Shown here: positions 14,556-26,760 of the stretch, one piece after another
How positions within the stretch are numbered: the first letter of the stretch is position 1
Layout: the number at the start of each line of letters is the position of its first letter
Origin: Chaunax sp. Z400
Taxonomy: Eukaryota; Chordata; Actinopteri; Lophiiformes; Chaunacidae
DNA length: 64,000 bases
NCBI GenBank assembly: GCA_037577475.1
Contig: CM075202.1
Location: 24,262,729-24,326,728 of the forward strand
Direction of reading: 5' to 3'
Translations under genes and position numbers: made by a program
The notes under the pieces: generated by a model
Told to the model about the DNA's origin: nothing
Database searches by the model: none
What the model saw: the letters and a program-made list of their open reading frames with translations, nothing else

Positions 14556-17500
14556 GTATTTTGTCGTATTCGTCCGGTTTTGGAACAACTTGAATCTGTG
14601 GAGTTTTGCGACACCTCTACAGTTCTGATGGCTGACCGGAATGCCCCTGGCGTTACCGGAAATGAGCAGCGCGAAAAGGTTGGTGTAAATTCTATACAGG
14701 CTGTCAGTGATTTCTGTTCATGGCATCATTGTTTGATTGTGTTTTACTTTGTGTTCTCTATGGATGCAGTACTACACATTCTCCGGGGTATTTGGCAGTG
14801 GTGCCAGTCAGGAGGACGTGTTTGAGGACGTGGCCAAACCGCTGGTTCAGGACCTCATTCATCGGAAGAATGGTGAGTTTTCTGAGCCATAAAATGTACA
14901 TTTTATTCTCTCTAGTGTTGGAAGCATATTAGTTGATCAGGTGATGATAGGTTTTGATAACGTTAATCTAGAGGTTGACTGATTTTTACAGGCAGATATA
15001 ATAAGGATAGTTTAGAGCAGGAAAAGCCCAGAGCTTCTGCTTCAGCCACAAGCCAAAGGTTTTTTGATTGATTGATTGAGATGTTTATTTCGAATACGTA
15101 AAGATAGTGGACATAATATTTACAGACAGTGAAAAGCATAAAGCAAGAAATGTAAAACACTTGACTTGTTTACATATTCGAAAAGGAGTGAGAAGAAGTC
15201 CAAACTATTTCAATCCCACCCCTTCTCCATAACTCATTGATTGTATTACTATACTATATTATTATATTATACTATATTATATTTTATTATACTATATTAT
15301 ATATACTATTAAACAATACATGTATGTAATATAATATCCAGTATATATAATATTTAATATCATATAAAATATAATGAATAATATACACTATGGTGATTAT
15401 ACCTTATTATTCTATACATATATTATACATACACACATAAATGCACCTACAACACATATTTACACCAACTCAAATATCTTACAACTTTACATTATCATTT
15501 ATATAAAAAGAGGAAGATACACTAAGAAAGAATAAATATTAAGTAACCAAATAAATAAACACCCCTGTAAACACCTGGTGATTTTCAAACCCTGCATTCA
15601 TCCCTGTACCTGGTGAAAATCATGTCTTTATACCTTATTTTAAAGTGGTTGATATTTGGACATTGCTTTAACTCCACACTAAAACTGTTCCATTGTTTCA
15701 CTCCACAGATTGATACACAAAAACTTTTCCTGGTTGTACAAATACTGTAAATTTTGAAATTGAATTTTCCCCTTAAATTATAACCCCCCCTCTCGATCAC
15801 TGAACAGTTTTTGAATGTTTCTTGGTAGTAGGTTGTTTTTAGCTTTGAACAATATTTGTGCTGTTTGATATTCCACAATATCTGTAAATTGTAATAATTT
15901 GGACTGTAGAATAATGCAGTGGTGTGTTCCAGATAACCAACATTGTGAATGACCCGTATTGCTCTTTTTTGGAGTATTGATAGTGAATGTAATGAACTTT
16001 TGTAGTTGTTGCCCCAAATCCCTGCACAGTAATTTAAATATGGTAAAACTAGTGAACAGTATAGAATGTGGACTGACTTCTGATCCAGAACCTGCTTTGC
16101 TTTGTTTATTACTGAAATGCTTCTTGACAGTTTAGTTTGTACATGTTTAATGTGTGATTTCCAGCTGATTCCATCACCTATAGTTACCCCAAGAAATGTA
16201 TTTTCATTAACTCTTTCAAGTTCAGCCCCATTTATCTGTATATGTACATGTGTATTCATAATTTTAGTTAGTATAATATATATAGTTTTATAATCATAAG
16301 TATGTTTTATTTTAGCAGCATATAATACATTACTTAAGTGTCTCTGTGAAAAGTGGATATAAAGTGGTTGTGATTGTCTGTGTTTATAGGGCTGCTGTTT
16401 GCATGTGGTGCGACAGACAGTGGTAAGACCTACACCTTGATCGGATCACCCAGTGAACCCGGAATCCTCCCACGAGCACTCGACATGTTGTTCAACAGCA
16501 TCGACTCACTTCTGACTCGAAAATCGGTAAAACCTTCATTAACATTTTGTCTATTTGATCTCTTACAAATACTGTGCATTTTTGGAGTTGGGGGGGCATT
16601 TACTTCAAATGTTTTCAATCTTCATCAGGCGTTCAACCCAGACGGCACACCTGGGCTGTTGTTCAAAAAGGGGAAGGACCTTCTTTTGAAGAGGCAGAAG
16701 CCAACAATCAACGGTCAGTACAGAAATGTTTGACTTTCTTAACTATTTATGGTGATAATAGTTCATTAAGATGAGGTGAATTTATAGTTCATGGCCTGCT
16801 GTTCATAATGTCGCCTTTCTTTTGGTTTCTTAGGAACAAGGCTGACCCGGAGCCAGAACAACAATACTGTTACAGTGTGTTCCTGAGGTACTTTGAGATC
16901 TACGGTGAATATATCTACGATCTCCTGCCTCCAAATGATAAAAAGTAAGAGACAGGATTCAGAGTCAGTGTGTGCATTCTGAATCACAATGCCTGTTTGA
17001 ATCCAGGTTATCTGTGGTACTGGTACCCTCAGTGTGTTTGGATTTGTTGAAATCCAACATTTTTCATCAGAGCTTTGACTGCTTGTCTTACTAAAGCCAC
17101 ACATTGTCTTTTCATAAACTAGTTTCAGGAAAACTCTGAGTCTCCTTGAAGATCAGCGTGAGCACAAGGGCGCACAAACACAAGTCTTTTCTGCAGAGGA
17201 TGCTATTCAGGTGTTTAAGATAGGTGAGTGGTCATAATAACTATGTTGTTCTGAATACAACAGTATTATATTTTGTCATTGTGTTCCCCTTTATGCAGAC
17301 TGAATCTAGTTTTGCAAAGTTTGAAACATTTTAAAATGTATTTTTATTCTTAGTTTTTTTTTGATGATGCTCTTCTCTGTCTCCAGGACAAAAGGAAAGG
17401 ACAGACGCCCATACGCGTGAACCAAAATTCAAACAGTCCCACGCTGTGGTCACTCTGAAGCTGGTCTCTGCACCTATAGACGCTGATGGGAATCTCCTTC

Positions 17501-18501
17501 CACAGGTGACGTTCACCTCTAGTGTTACATATTAAGAGACATTGTTCATTCTTTATGGTGAAATGTTTATTCAAAGAATGAAGGTTCTTGAATTTCACAA
17601 AGGATTCCTGTGGCTTTTGAGTGATACTAACAGTGTGATATTTTATTTTTGCAGCGCGATAATAAGGTGAATGTCAGCCAGCTCTGTATGGTTGACCTGG
17701 ACGGTACTGAGGCCACCTTAACAGGTCAGTGGGTTACTTTCTCTCTTAAGTAAACCATTTCTGTGATCAACTGTCAGTTTGTTCAGAAGCCAATCGTCTC
17801 TACTGATGTCTCATTTACAGAGTGTATGAACACGGACCAGGAGGAACTGTTGAAATATATTACAGCCATGCGTAAGAGCCAGAGGACCGGAAACAAGACG
17901 GTTGGTATTTTACAATCTGTTCATCATATTTAGCTGTTTTATTTGTGTGTATATTAATATTGTAAATATTCTTTTCATCATTGCTAATATTCCAGTAGGC
18001 ACGATTTCACAGTCTTTATTTTCTTCCAGACTTTTCCATCAAGTGAAACAACCCTAATGAAGCTGTTCGGCAGCCACTTTGATGGAGAAGGAAATGTTGG
18101 GCTGATTGCATGTGTCAGCCCAAACATTGATCAACATGCTGTAACGAAGGTAGGCCATTTATTTTGCTGTAATTTAAAGTATTGTCTCTAATCTCATTGC
18201 TTTCCCTCTGACACATCTGAGCTATCATCATAACTAATCTCTGAAAACGATGAAAGGTTGACAAGATGGTTCAGGACACTGTCACAGGTTCTGTCCACCA
18301 CATATATGGATTTACTTCAGATTACTGTTGACACTTTGACAGTCAGTTAAAAAGCTGACTTTCAAATCATCAGCATTTGATTTGGATCCCTTCTGTGGCT
18401 TTAAGGTCATGAGGAAGTGTATTTCTTATAGTTCTCCTGTGTATGTGTTGCAGTGGCTGATGACGTTCGCAGAGGATACCTACAAGGTGACAGTGGTATA
18501 G
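14556..18501 (+). pseudogene. KIF23-like (MKLP1-type) kinesin motor domain, 11 exons, 3' truncated
   Basis: The exons are 14556-14678, 14770-14872, 16390-16526, 16629-16717, 16834-16944, 17129-17223, 17387-17505, 17655-17724, 17821-17900, 18030-18149 and 18454-18501. All have AG/GT borders and matching phases, giving 364 codons. Visible motor landmarks are VFCRIRP (beta 1), a P-loop GATDSGKT, YFEIYGEYIYDLL, APIDADGNLL (typical of KIF23), FDGEGNVGLIACVSP and MTFAED. KIF23 acts in the central spindle during cytokinesis. Two nucleotide-binding switches are degraded: the position of switch I SSRSH reads KFKQSH, and switch II DLAGSE reads DLDGTE. The last exon runs into a TAG (18499-18501) at the junction with a LINE fragment, and no neck, coiled coil or tail exons are seen after it. 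Upstream exons are missing or lie beyond array A. It is either a divergent paralogue that has lost its 3' half or a young pseudogene. The family call is strong; function is doubtful. Confidence 0.82.
15062..16260 (-). mobile_element. LINE fragment (reverse transcriptase C-terminus and 3' UTR) in kinesin intron 2
   Basis: On the minus strand an open frame from 16259 to 15585 (224 codons) matches the post-catalytic RT region of L2/CR1-like fish LINEs. It contains FLGVTIGDGISWKSHI, LPYLNYCAGIWGNNY and LQKRAIRVIHNVGY. An AT-rich 3' UTR follows and ends in a short TCAA-type tail (TTGATTGATTGATTGA on the plus strand near 15062). The element is truncated at its 5' end: no YxDD catalytic motif is present. 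Confidence 0.75.
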
Positions 18502-19176
18502 CCTGCTGAAGAACCGATGGCCAACCCTGGAGAGATAGGAAAGGAGTGGTGGTCAGCTCAGAACCTTTCTTCACCCGAGTGTCCAGAACATATGGTCGTA
18601 GGTCTGATGACACAACTATAAAGTCCCACGTGAGCGTTGAAGTCCCCCAGAAGAACTACGGAGTCCCCAGTAGGGGCACCCTGCAACACCCCATCCAAGG
18701 ACTCCAAGAAGGCTGGGGGAAACCTCAACGTACAGGCACCGAGCCGGGGGCCTACGAGTAGATCCACACCTGCTCGACGCCTCTCACCATGTGCAACTCA
18801 AGCTTGGAATAGAGTACAACCCCTCTCGGGGAGCTTGGCTCCAGAACCCGTGCCATGTGTTGAGATGAGCCCGACTATATCCAGCGGCTAGTCTAGCCGG
18901 TATCTCTCAACCTCATGCACCAGCTCGGGTTCTTTCCCCGCCAGAGTGGTGATATTCCATGTTCCCAAAGCCAGTTTTGGCAGCGGGGGATCGGTGCGGC
19001 AGGGCCTCCGCGCTTGTCTGCCAACCCATCTACATCGCACCGGACCGCTTTTAGTCTGGCCTGTCACCTAGGACCAATATGCCATGGGAGACCCTATCAG
19101 GGGCAAATTGCCCACGGACAACACAGCTTCCTAGGACAATTCGGGCTCTCAAACCCATCCACCACAATAATTATAT
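18502..19176 (-). mobile_element. APE-type LINE fragment (endonuclease region) truncating the kinesin gene
   Basis: Reading the minus strand, 19176-18502 carries the start of a fish CR1/Rex-type LINE coding region. The endonuclease motif VVLLGDFNAHVG lies within 18767-18558. The frame is broken, and the sequence stops shortly after the endonuclease. It abuts the last kinesin exon at about 18500. Exact subfamily and target-site duplications could not be assigned. Confidence 0.7.
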
Positions 19177-19199
19177 AGACAAAAAAAAAAGAATAAAGC

Positions 19200-20330
19200 C
19201 ATATTAAAATGTAAAACTAGAGTTCTGACAATATTCTTTATAATTCATTTCATTTAATTCATTATTTTTAGAGTAATAAAGTCAAATTAATTTTTCCAAA
19301 CATTTCCATTTTCAGTTGCTATAGCTGTTCTAGCTTTATAGTGCAAAGTGACCTGAAGTTGCAGCTACGTTTATAGAGTGTAAGCCTACCCGCCGTACTG
19401 CAGCTCAGGTACAAGCAGGAAGAGTAGGTAATTAAGGTAATTAAGCTAATTATTGGAAATTGAACAACTCTCTTCTTAAACATGAGGAAGTCAAAATAAA
19501 AATTGCGCAGATAGTTACAAAGCTATGTATGGTGATATGATATAGGCTTCGCCAGAATGAGAAGGTTGTAATAGGGCAGGAACATCAAGTCCCGGGTCTG
19601 AAATCACAGGTCGGGAACAACGTGTCTGATGTTGCAGGTCTGAGACTGCATCTCTTTTTCTTTTCAGTGGCCCAAAATAGATCAGTTCTTCCTCCATTTG
19701 GAGTTAAAGAGCTAAAATCACTTCATATAGCCATGATTTCTGATGACATATTATCCACTTTTTGCTTTTTTGGTTTTTGAGGGAGCCGGTCCGCGGTTGC
19801 GGGTCCGAAATCCCGGGTCCAAATTCCGAAATCCCGGGTCCAAAGTCCCAGGTGCGAAATCCCTAATGAACCTCACTATAGCAGAGCTTTGTCCAGACTT
19901 TGTTTCTTCCCTCTGCAGCCCTGACATTTGAATCAGCTTTGTTTGTCATTACCAAAGACTGACTGTTTCATTCAAGATTTATTTGCTTTAAAATATTGAA
20001 TCATCACAAGGGAGTTCTCCTTGAAGCCATACGGACATCATATTGTCTTCAGTCCACACAAACATAAATGCAGTTTACCTCAGCGATATATATATATATA
20101 TATATATACCTTGTGCCTTTTTAATTTGTCGGTTATTGATCTATGGATCAGTTGTTTGTAAAGAACTTGCCTTACTTTTCTGTCTTTATATTTTTGTGCC
20201 ACTGTTTGTCAGTGTTTATCGAAATGGACTGTCTGTTTTTAGTGTGAATGAATTGTTCAGGATTTTATTTGAATGGCGTATCAGTAATAAATCTTTTTTT
20301 AAAAATCAAACAATACTTGCTGTTATTATT
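19200..20330 (+). repeat. Dispersed repeat family, copy 1 (CCCGGGTCC-rich, contains AT microsatellite)
   Basis: From about 19430 the sequence matches 29640-30205, and from about 19775 it matches 20782-21300. Marker strings are GTAATTAAGCTAATTATTGG, CAGTGGCCCAAAA, an imperfect series of CCCGGGTCCRAAAT motifs, and CTCACTATAGCAGAGC. It includes (AT)n at about 20082-20108 and ends near an AATAAA (20287). No coding capacity was recognised. The family was not identified. Confidence 0.75.
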
Positions 20331-20469
20331 TAGATGGTGGAAAGTACATTTACTGAAATACTTGTGGTAGTTTTACTTGAGTATTTGTTTTATACTTATT
20401 CTCTACTATTATTATTTGTTCCTATGTTACATAAGGTTGTTTTTTGAATATGAAGCACTAAAATGACAA

Positions 20470-20781
20470 TGAGTTCATCAACTCCAAACAGGAAGTTGTT
20501 AAGCTCTATGTATAGCTCAGAATGATAAACTGCAGACACTTAGTGATCTGAGTTTATTGGATCAAATCACAGTCCCCATAATTAGATGTTTTCTCAACAG
20601 CAGTGTAATAATAAATAGAACTTCCGACCATGTTGAACACAGCTAGATGTATAGCTCAGTATGATAAACTGCATCCTGATAAACAGCAGCCCAGTAATTA
20701 TCTGAGATCGTGGGATCGGATCCCAGTTCCAAAATTTAGATGTTTTCTCAACAGCAGTGTAATAATAAATAGAACTTCCAA
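20470..20781 (+). repeat. Two diverged tRNA-like SINE copies
   Basis: Two units begin GTATAGCTCAG.ATGATAAACTGCA and end with CAGTGTAATAATAAATAGAACTT. They carry the same tRNA-like A-box (TAGCTCAGN) and B-box-like (GGATCRRATCMCAG) segments as the large array downstream, so they are diverged members of the same SINE. Confidence 0.7.
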
Positions 20782-21067
20782 CCCATGCGGGCCGGACCGC
20801 GGTTGCGGGTCCGAAATCCCGGGTCCAAATTCCAAAATCCCAGGTGTGAAATCCCTAGTGAACCTCACTATAGCAGAGCTTTGTCCAGACTTTGTTTCTT
20901 CCCTCTGCAGGCCTGACATTTGAATCAGCTTTGTTTGTCATTACCAAAGTTTCATTCAAGATTTATTTGCTTTAAAATATTGAATCATCACAAGGGAGTT
21001 CTCCTTGAAGCCATACAGACATCATATTGTCTTCAGTCCACACAAACATAAATGCAGTTTACCTCAG

Positions 21068-21132
<65 letters not shown>

Positions 21133-21300
21133 GTGCCTTTTTAATTTGTCTGTTATTGATCTATGGATCAGTTTTTTGTAAAGAACTTGCCTTACTTTTC
21201 TGTCTTTATATTTTTGTGCCACTGTTTATCAAAATGGACTGTCTGTTTTTAGTGTCAATGAATTGTTCAGGATTTTTATTTGAATGGTGTATCAGTGTTT
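20782..21300 (+). repeat. Dispersed repeat family, copy 2, with longer AT microsatellite
   Basis: A partial copy of the 19.4-20.3 kb repeat starts abruptly after a SINE tail. Its (AT)n tract at about 21070-21128 is roughly 58 bp, against about 26 bp in copy 1. The sequence on either side of the tract is nearly unchanged. Confidence 0.75.
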
Positions 21301-21309
21301 TCATGTACA

Positions 21310-24300
21310 GTACAGCTGAGGTATAGCTCAGTACGATAAGCTGCAGACACTTTGTGATCTGAGTTTATGGGATCTAATCCCAGTTCAAGCATTTAGATGT
21401 TTTCTCCTCAGCAGTGTGAATAATAAGTAGAACTTCTGACCACGTTCAGGAGAGCTGAGCTATAGCTCTGTAAGATAAGCTGCAGACACTTTGTAATCTG
21501 AGTTTATGGGATCAAATCCCAGTTCAAGCATTTCATTTAGATGTTTTCTCCACAGCAGTGTGAATAATAAGTAGAACTTCTGACCACATTCAGTAGAGTT
21601 GAGGTATAGCTCAGTACGATAAGCTGCAGACACTTTGTAATCTGAGTTTATGGGATCTAATCCAAGTTCAAGCATTTAGATGTTTTCTCCTCAGCAGTGT
21701 GAATAATAAGTAGAACTTCTGACCACATTCAGGAGAGCTGAGCTATAGCTCTGTAAGATAAGCTGCAGACACTTGGTGATCTGAGTTTATGGGATCTAAT
21801 CCCAGTTCAAGCATTTCATTTAGACGTTTTCTCCACAGCAGTGTGAATAATAAGTAGAACTTCTGACCACATTCAGTAGAGTTGAGGTATAGCTCAGTAC
21901 GATAAGCTGCAGACACTTTGTGATCTGATTTTATGGGATCTAATCCCAGTTCAAGCATTTCATTTAGATGTTTTCTCCACAGCAGTGTGAATAATAAGTA
22001 GAACTTCTGACCACATTCAGTAGAGTTGAGGTATAGCTCAGTACGATAAGCTGCAGACACTTTGTGATCTGAGTTTATGGGATCTAATCCCAGTTCAAGC
22101 ATTTCATTTAGATGTTTTCTCCACAGCAGTGTGAATAATAAGTAGAACTTCTGACCACATTCAGTAGAGTTGAGGTATAGCTCAGTACGATAAGCTGCAG
22201 ACACTTTGTGGTCTGAGTTTATGGGATCTAATCCCAGTTCGAGCATTTCATTTAGATGTTTTCTCCACAGCAGTGTGAAAAATAAGTAGAACTTCTGACC
22301 ACATTCAGTAGAGTTGAGGTATAGCTCAGTACGATAAGCTGCAGACACTTTGTGATCTGAGTTTATGGGATCTAATCCCAGTTCAAGCATTTCATTTAGA
22401 TGTTTTCTCCACAGCAGTGTGAATAATAAGTAGAACTTCTGACCACATTCAGTAGAGTTGAGGTATAGCTCAGTACGATAAGCTGCAGACACTTTGTGAT
22501 CTGAGTTTATGGGATCTAATCCCAGTTCAAGCATTTCATTTAGATGTTTTCTCCACAGCAGTGTGAATAATAAGTAGAACTTCTGACCACATTCAGTAGA
22601 GTTGAGGTATAGCTCAGTACGATAAGCTGCAGACACTTTGTGATCTGAGTTTATGGGATCTAATCCCAGTTCAAGCATTTCATTTAGATGTTTTCTCCAC
22701 AGCAGTGTGAATAATAAGTAGAACTTCTGACCACATTCAGTAGAGTTGAGGTACAGCTCAGTACGATAAGCTGCAGACACTTTGTGATCTGAGTTTATGG
22801 GATCTAATCCCAGTTCAAGCATTTCATTTAGATGTTTTCTCCACAGCAGTGTGAATAATAAGTAGAACTTCTGACCACATTCAGTAGAGTTGAGGTATAG
22901 CTCAGTACGATAAGCTGCAGACACTTTGTGATCTGAGTTTATGGGATCTAATCCCAGTTCAAGCATTTCATTTAGATGTTTTCTCCACAGCAGTGTGAAT
23001 AATAAGTAGAACTTCTGACCACATTCAGTAGAGTTGAGGTATAGCTCAGTACGATAAGCTGCAGACACTTTGTGATCTGAGTTTATGGGATCTAATCCCA
23101 GTTCAAGCATTTCATTTAGATGTTTTCTCCACAGCAGTGTGAATAATAAGTAGAACTTCTGACCACATTCAGTAGAGTTGAGGTATAGCTCAGTACAATA
23201 AGCTGCAGACACTTTGTGATCTGAGTTTATGGGATCTAATCCCAGTTCAAGCATTTCATTTAGATGTTTTCTCCACAGCAGTGTGAATAATAAGTAGAAC
23301 TTCTGACCACATTCAGTAGAGTTGAGGTATAGCTCAGTACGATAAGCTGCAGACACTTTGTGATCTGAGTTTATGGGATCTAATCCCAGTTCAAGCATTT
23401 CATTTAGATGTTTTCTCCACAGCAGTGTGAATAATAAGTAGAACTTCTGACCACATTCAGTAGAGTTGAGGTATAGCTCAGTACGATAAGCTGCAGACAC
23501 TTTGTGATCTGAGTTTATGGGATCTAATCCCAGTTCAAGCATTTCATTTAGATGTTTTCTCCACAGCAGTGTGAATAATAAGTAGAACTTCTGACCACAT
23601 TCAGTAGAGTTGAGGTATAGCTCAGTACGATAAGCTGCAGACACTTTGTGATCTGAGTTTATGGGATCTAATCCCAGTTCAAGCATTTCATTTAGATGTT
23701 TTCTCCACAGCAGTGTGAATAATAAGTAGAACTTCTGACCACATTCAGTAGAGTTGAGGTATAGCTCAGTACGATAAGCTGCAGACACTTTGTGATCTGA
23801 GTTTATGGGATCTAATCCCAGTTCAAGCATTTCATTTAGATGTTTTCTCCACAGCAGTGTGAATAATAAGTAGAACTTCTGACCACATTCAGTAGAGTTG
23901 AGGTATAGCTCAGTACGATAAGCTGCAGACACTTTGTGATCTGAGTTTATGGGATCTAATCCCAGTTCAAGCATTTCATTTAGATGTTTTCTCCACAGCA
24001 GTGTGAATAATAAGTAGAACTTCTGACCACATTCAGTAGAGTTGAGGTATAGCTCAGTACGATAAGCTGCAGACACTTTGTGATCTGAGTTTATGGGATC
24101 TAATCCCAGTTCAAGCATTTCATTTAGATGTTTTCTCCACAGCAGTGTGAATAATAAGTAGAACTTCTGACCACATTCAGTAGAGTTGAGGTATAGCTCA
24201 GTACGATAAGCTGCAGACACTTTGTGATCTGAGTTTATGGGATCTAATCCCAGTTCAAGCATTTCATTTAGATGTTTTCTCCACAGCAGTGTGAATAATA

Positions 24301-25142
24301 AGTAGAACTTCTGACCACATTCAGTAGAGTTGAGGTATAGCTCAGTACGATAAGCTGCAGACACTTTGTGATCTGAGTTTATGGGATCTAATCCCAGTTC
24401 AAGCATTTCATTTAGATGTTTTCTCCACAGCAGTGTGAATAATAAGTAGAACTTCTGACCACATTCAGTAGAGTTGAGGTATAGCTCAGTACGATAAGCT
24501 GCAGACACTTTGTGATCTGAGTTTATGGGATCTAATCCCAGTTCAAGCATTTCATTTAGATGTTTTCTCCACAGCAGTGTGAATAATAAGTAGAACTTCT
24601 GACCACATTCAGTAGAGTTGAGGTATAGCTCAGTACGATAAGCTGCAGACACTTTGTGATCTGAGTTTATGGGATCTAATCCCAGTTCAAGCATTTCATT
24701 TAGATGTTTTCTCCACAGCAGTGTGAATAATAAGTAGAACTTCTGACCACATTCAGTAGAGTTGAGGTATAGCTCAGTACGATAAGCTGCAGACACTTTG
24801 TGATCTGAGTTTATGGGATCTAATCCCAGTTCAAGCATTTCATTTAGATGTTTTCTCCACAGCAGTGTGAATAATAAGTAGAACTTCTGACCACATTCAG
24901 TAGAGTTGAGGTATAGCTCAGTACGATAAGCTGCAGACACTTTGTGATCTGAGTTTATGGGATCTAATCCCAGTTCAAGCATTTCATTTAGATGTTTTCT
25001 CCACAGCAGTGTGAATAATAAGTAGAACTTCTGACCACATTCAGTAGAGTTGAGGTATAGCTCAGTACGATAAGCTGCAGACACTTTGTGATCTGAGTTT
25101 ATGGGATCTAATCCCAGTTCAAGCATTTCATTTAGATGTTTT
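21310..25142 (+). repeat. Tandem array of a 144-bp tRNA-like SINE unit (about 26 copies)
   Basis: Each unit contains GGTATAGCTCAGTACGATAA (A-box-like), then TGGGATCTAATCCCAGTTC (B-box-like), then a tail ending AATAAGTAGAACTTCTGACC. From about 21877 to 25140 the units are almost identical with a period of exactly 144 bp; the first few are more diverged. Because 144 is a multiple of three, the minus strand stays open for 1,375 codons as a 48-residue repeat. That frame has no recognisable domain and is interpreted as an artefact. The features fit a tRNA-derived SINE that became tandemly amplified. Confidence 0.92.
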
Positions 25143-25834
25143 CTTGACACACTTGACACACTTGACACACTTGACACACTTGACACACTTGACACACTTG
25201 ACACACTTGACACACTTGACACACTTGACACACTTGACACACTTGACACACTTGACACACTTGACACACTTGACACACTTGACACACTTGACACACTTGA
25301 CACACTTGACACACTTGACACACTTGACACACTTGACACACTTGACACACTTGACACACTTGACACACTTGACACACTTGACACACTTGACACACTTGAC
25401 ACACTTGACACACTTGACACACTTGACACACTTGACACACTTGACACACTTGACACACTTGACACACTTGACACACTTGACACACTTGACACACTTGACA
25501 CACTTGACACACTTGACACACTTGACACACTTGACACACTTGACACACTTGACACACTTGACACACTTGACACACTTGACACACTTGACACACTTGACAC
25601 ACTTGACACACTTGACACACTTGACACACTTGACACACTTGACACACTTGACACACTTGACACACTTGACACACTTGACACACTTGACACACTTGACACA
25701 CTTGACACACTTGACACACTTGACACACTTGACACACTTGACACACTTGACACACTTGACACACTTGACACACTTGACACACTTGACACACTTGACACAC
25801 TTGACACACTTGACACACTTGACACACTTGACTT
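25143..25834 (+). repeat. 9-bp minisatellite (CTTGACACA)n, about 76 copies
   Basis: A perfect head-to-tail repeat of CTTGACACA starts inside a truncated SINE unit (after TTTAGATGTTTT). The 9-bp period leaves several frames open on both strands; these are not genes. No interruptions were seen by eye. Confidence 0.97.
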
Positions 25835-25889
25835 GTTTTTGGGTGGGTCTTTCTGCTTCTGCAGGTCCACAATCCCGGGTCAGGAATCG

Positions 25890-26425
25890 CAGGTCACACT
25901 TCCATAATCTCAGCTCAGATCATTACTGGTCTGCAGCTTATCATACTGAGCTATACATCCAGCTGTATTTGACATGGTTACAAGTTCTATTTATTATTAC
26001 ACTGCAGTGGAGAAAACATCTAAATTTTGGAAGTGGGATTCAAACCCACAATCTCAGATCATTACTGGGCTGCTGCTGATCAGGCTGCAGCTGATCGTGC
26101 TGAGCTATACCTCAGCTCTGCTGAATGTGGTCACAAGTTCTACTTATTATACACACTACTGTGGAGAAAACATCTAAATGAAATGCTTCAAGTGGGATGT
26201 GATCCCATAAACTTAGATCACCAAGTGTCTGCAGCTTATCATGCTGAGCTATACCTCAGCTCTGCTGAATGTGGTCACAAGTTCTACTTATTATTCACAC
26301 TGCTGTGGAGAAAACATCTAAATGAAATGCTGGAACTGGGATTTGATCCTATAAACTCAGATCAACAAGTGGCTGCAGCTTATCATACTGAGCTATACCT
26401 CAGCTCTGTTGAACAAGGTCAGATA
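25890..26425 (-). repeat. Inverted copies of the tRNA-like SINE
   Basis: CTGAGCTATACCTCAGCTCTG, the reverse complement of the unit start, recurs near 26100, 26245 and 26390, with GTGGAGAAAACATCTAAATG between copies. A more diverged copy lies at 25900-26030. These have the opposite orientation to the large array, so the 9-bp minisatellite sits between oppositely oriented SINE blocks. Confidence 0.8.
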
Positions 26426-26608
26426 CCTACTATAGGTAGGTATACCTACAACTCTATGACTTCATGTTTGGAACTTGTATTTATTGTATTCACAGTATTG
26501 GGGAGAAAACTGAGAGAACATCATTGATCTTGCTGATCAATCAGTATTTGAAGTATTTTTTGTTTGTTTGGTTTTACTTGCTAAAAATCGTCTTTTTTTT
26601 TTTTATAG

Positions 26609-26647
26609 GGCACTGTTCTCATTCGTAAGAAAAACCGGACCATATAG
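26609..26647 (+). other. Possible orphan terminal exon (13 codons)
   Basis: A strong polypyrimidine tract with TATAG acceptor precedes a short frame, GTVLIRKKNRTI, then TAG. No partner exons or family were recognised. It is recorded only because the acceptor is good; chance is likely. Confidence 0.15.
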
Positions 26648-26679
26648 GAAAATGTAGTATAGGTAGTATCGATCCAGAC

Positions 26680-26760
26680 TCCAGATCAGAAGGTGGCGGT
26701 AATGCACACCAAACGTTGCTCGCCAACTGCCATAAAACAACAGAAGAAGAACCTTAGCTA
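26680..26760 (+). repeat. Dispersed fish-type element with GGTGGCGGTAATGCAC motif
   Basis: The sequence AGAAGGTGGCGGTAATGCAC, followed by CGTTGCTCGCCAACTGCC and AGAAGAAGAA, resembles a short high-copy motif I associate with fish genomes. The two GGCGGT/ACTGCC segments are weakly complementary. The name of the family is not known to me. Confidence 0.3.

Noticed and set aside
21310..25142. CRISPR-like array
   Set aside because: There are no unique spacers: the whole 144-bp unit repeats. The genome is a vertebrate.
21743..25870. 1,375-codon minus-strand frame
   Set aside because: It is produced by the 144-bp and 9-bp repeat periods, both multiples of three. There is no recognisable domain, and the plus strand shows tRNA-like SINE features.
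25101..26079. LDT and THL repeat proteins on the plus strand
   Set aside because: Direct translations of the (CTTGACACA)n tract.
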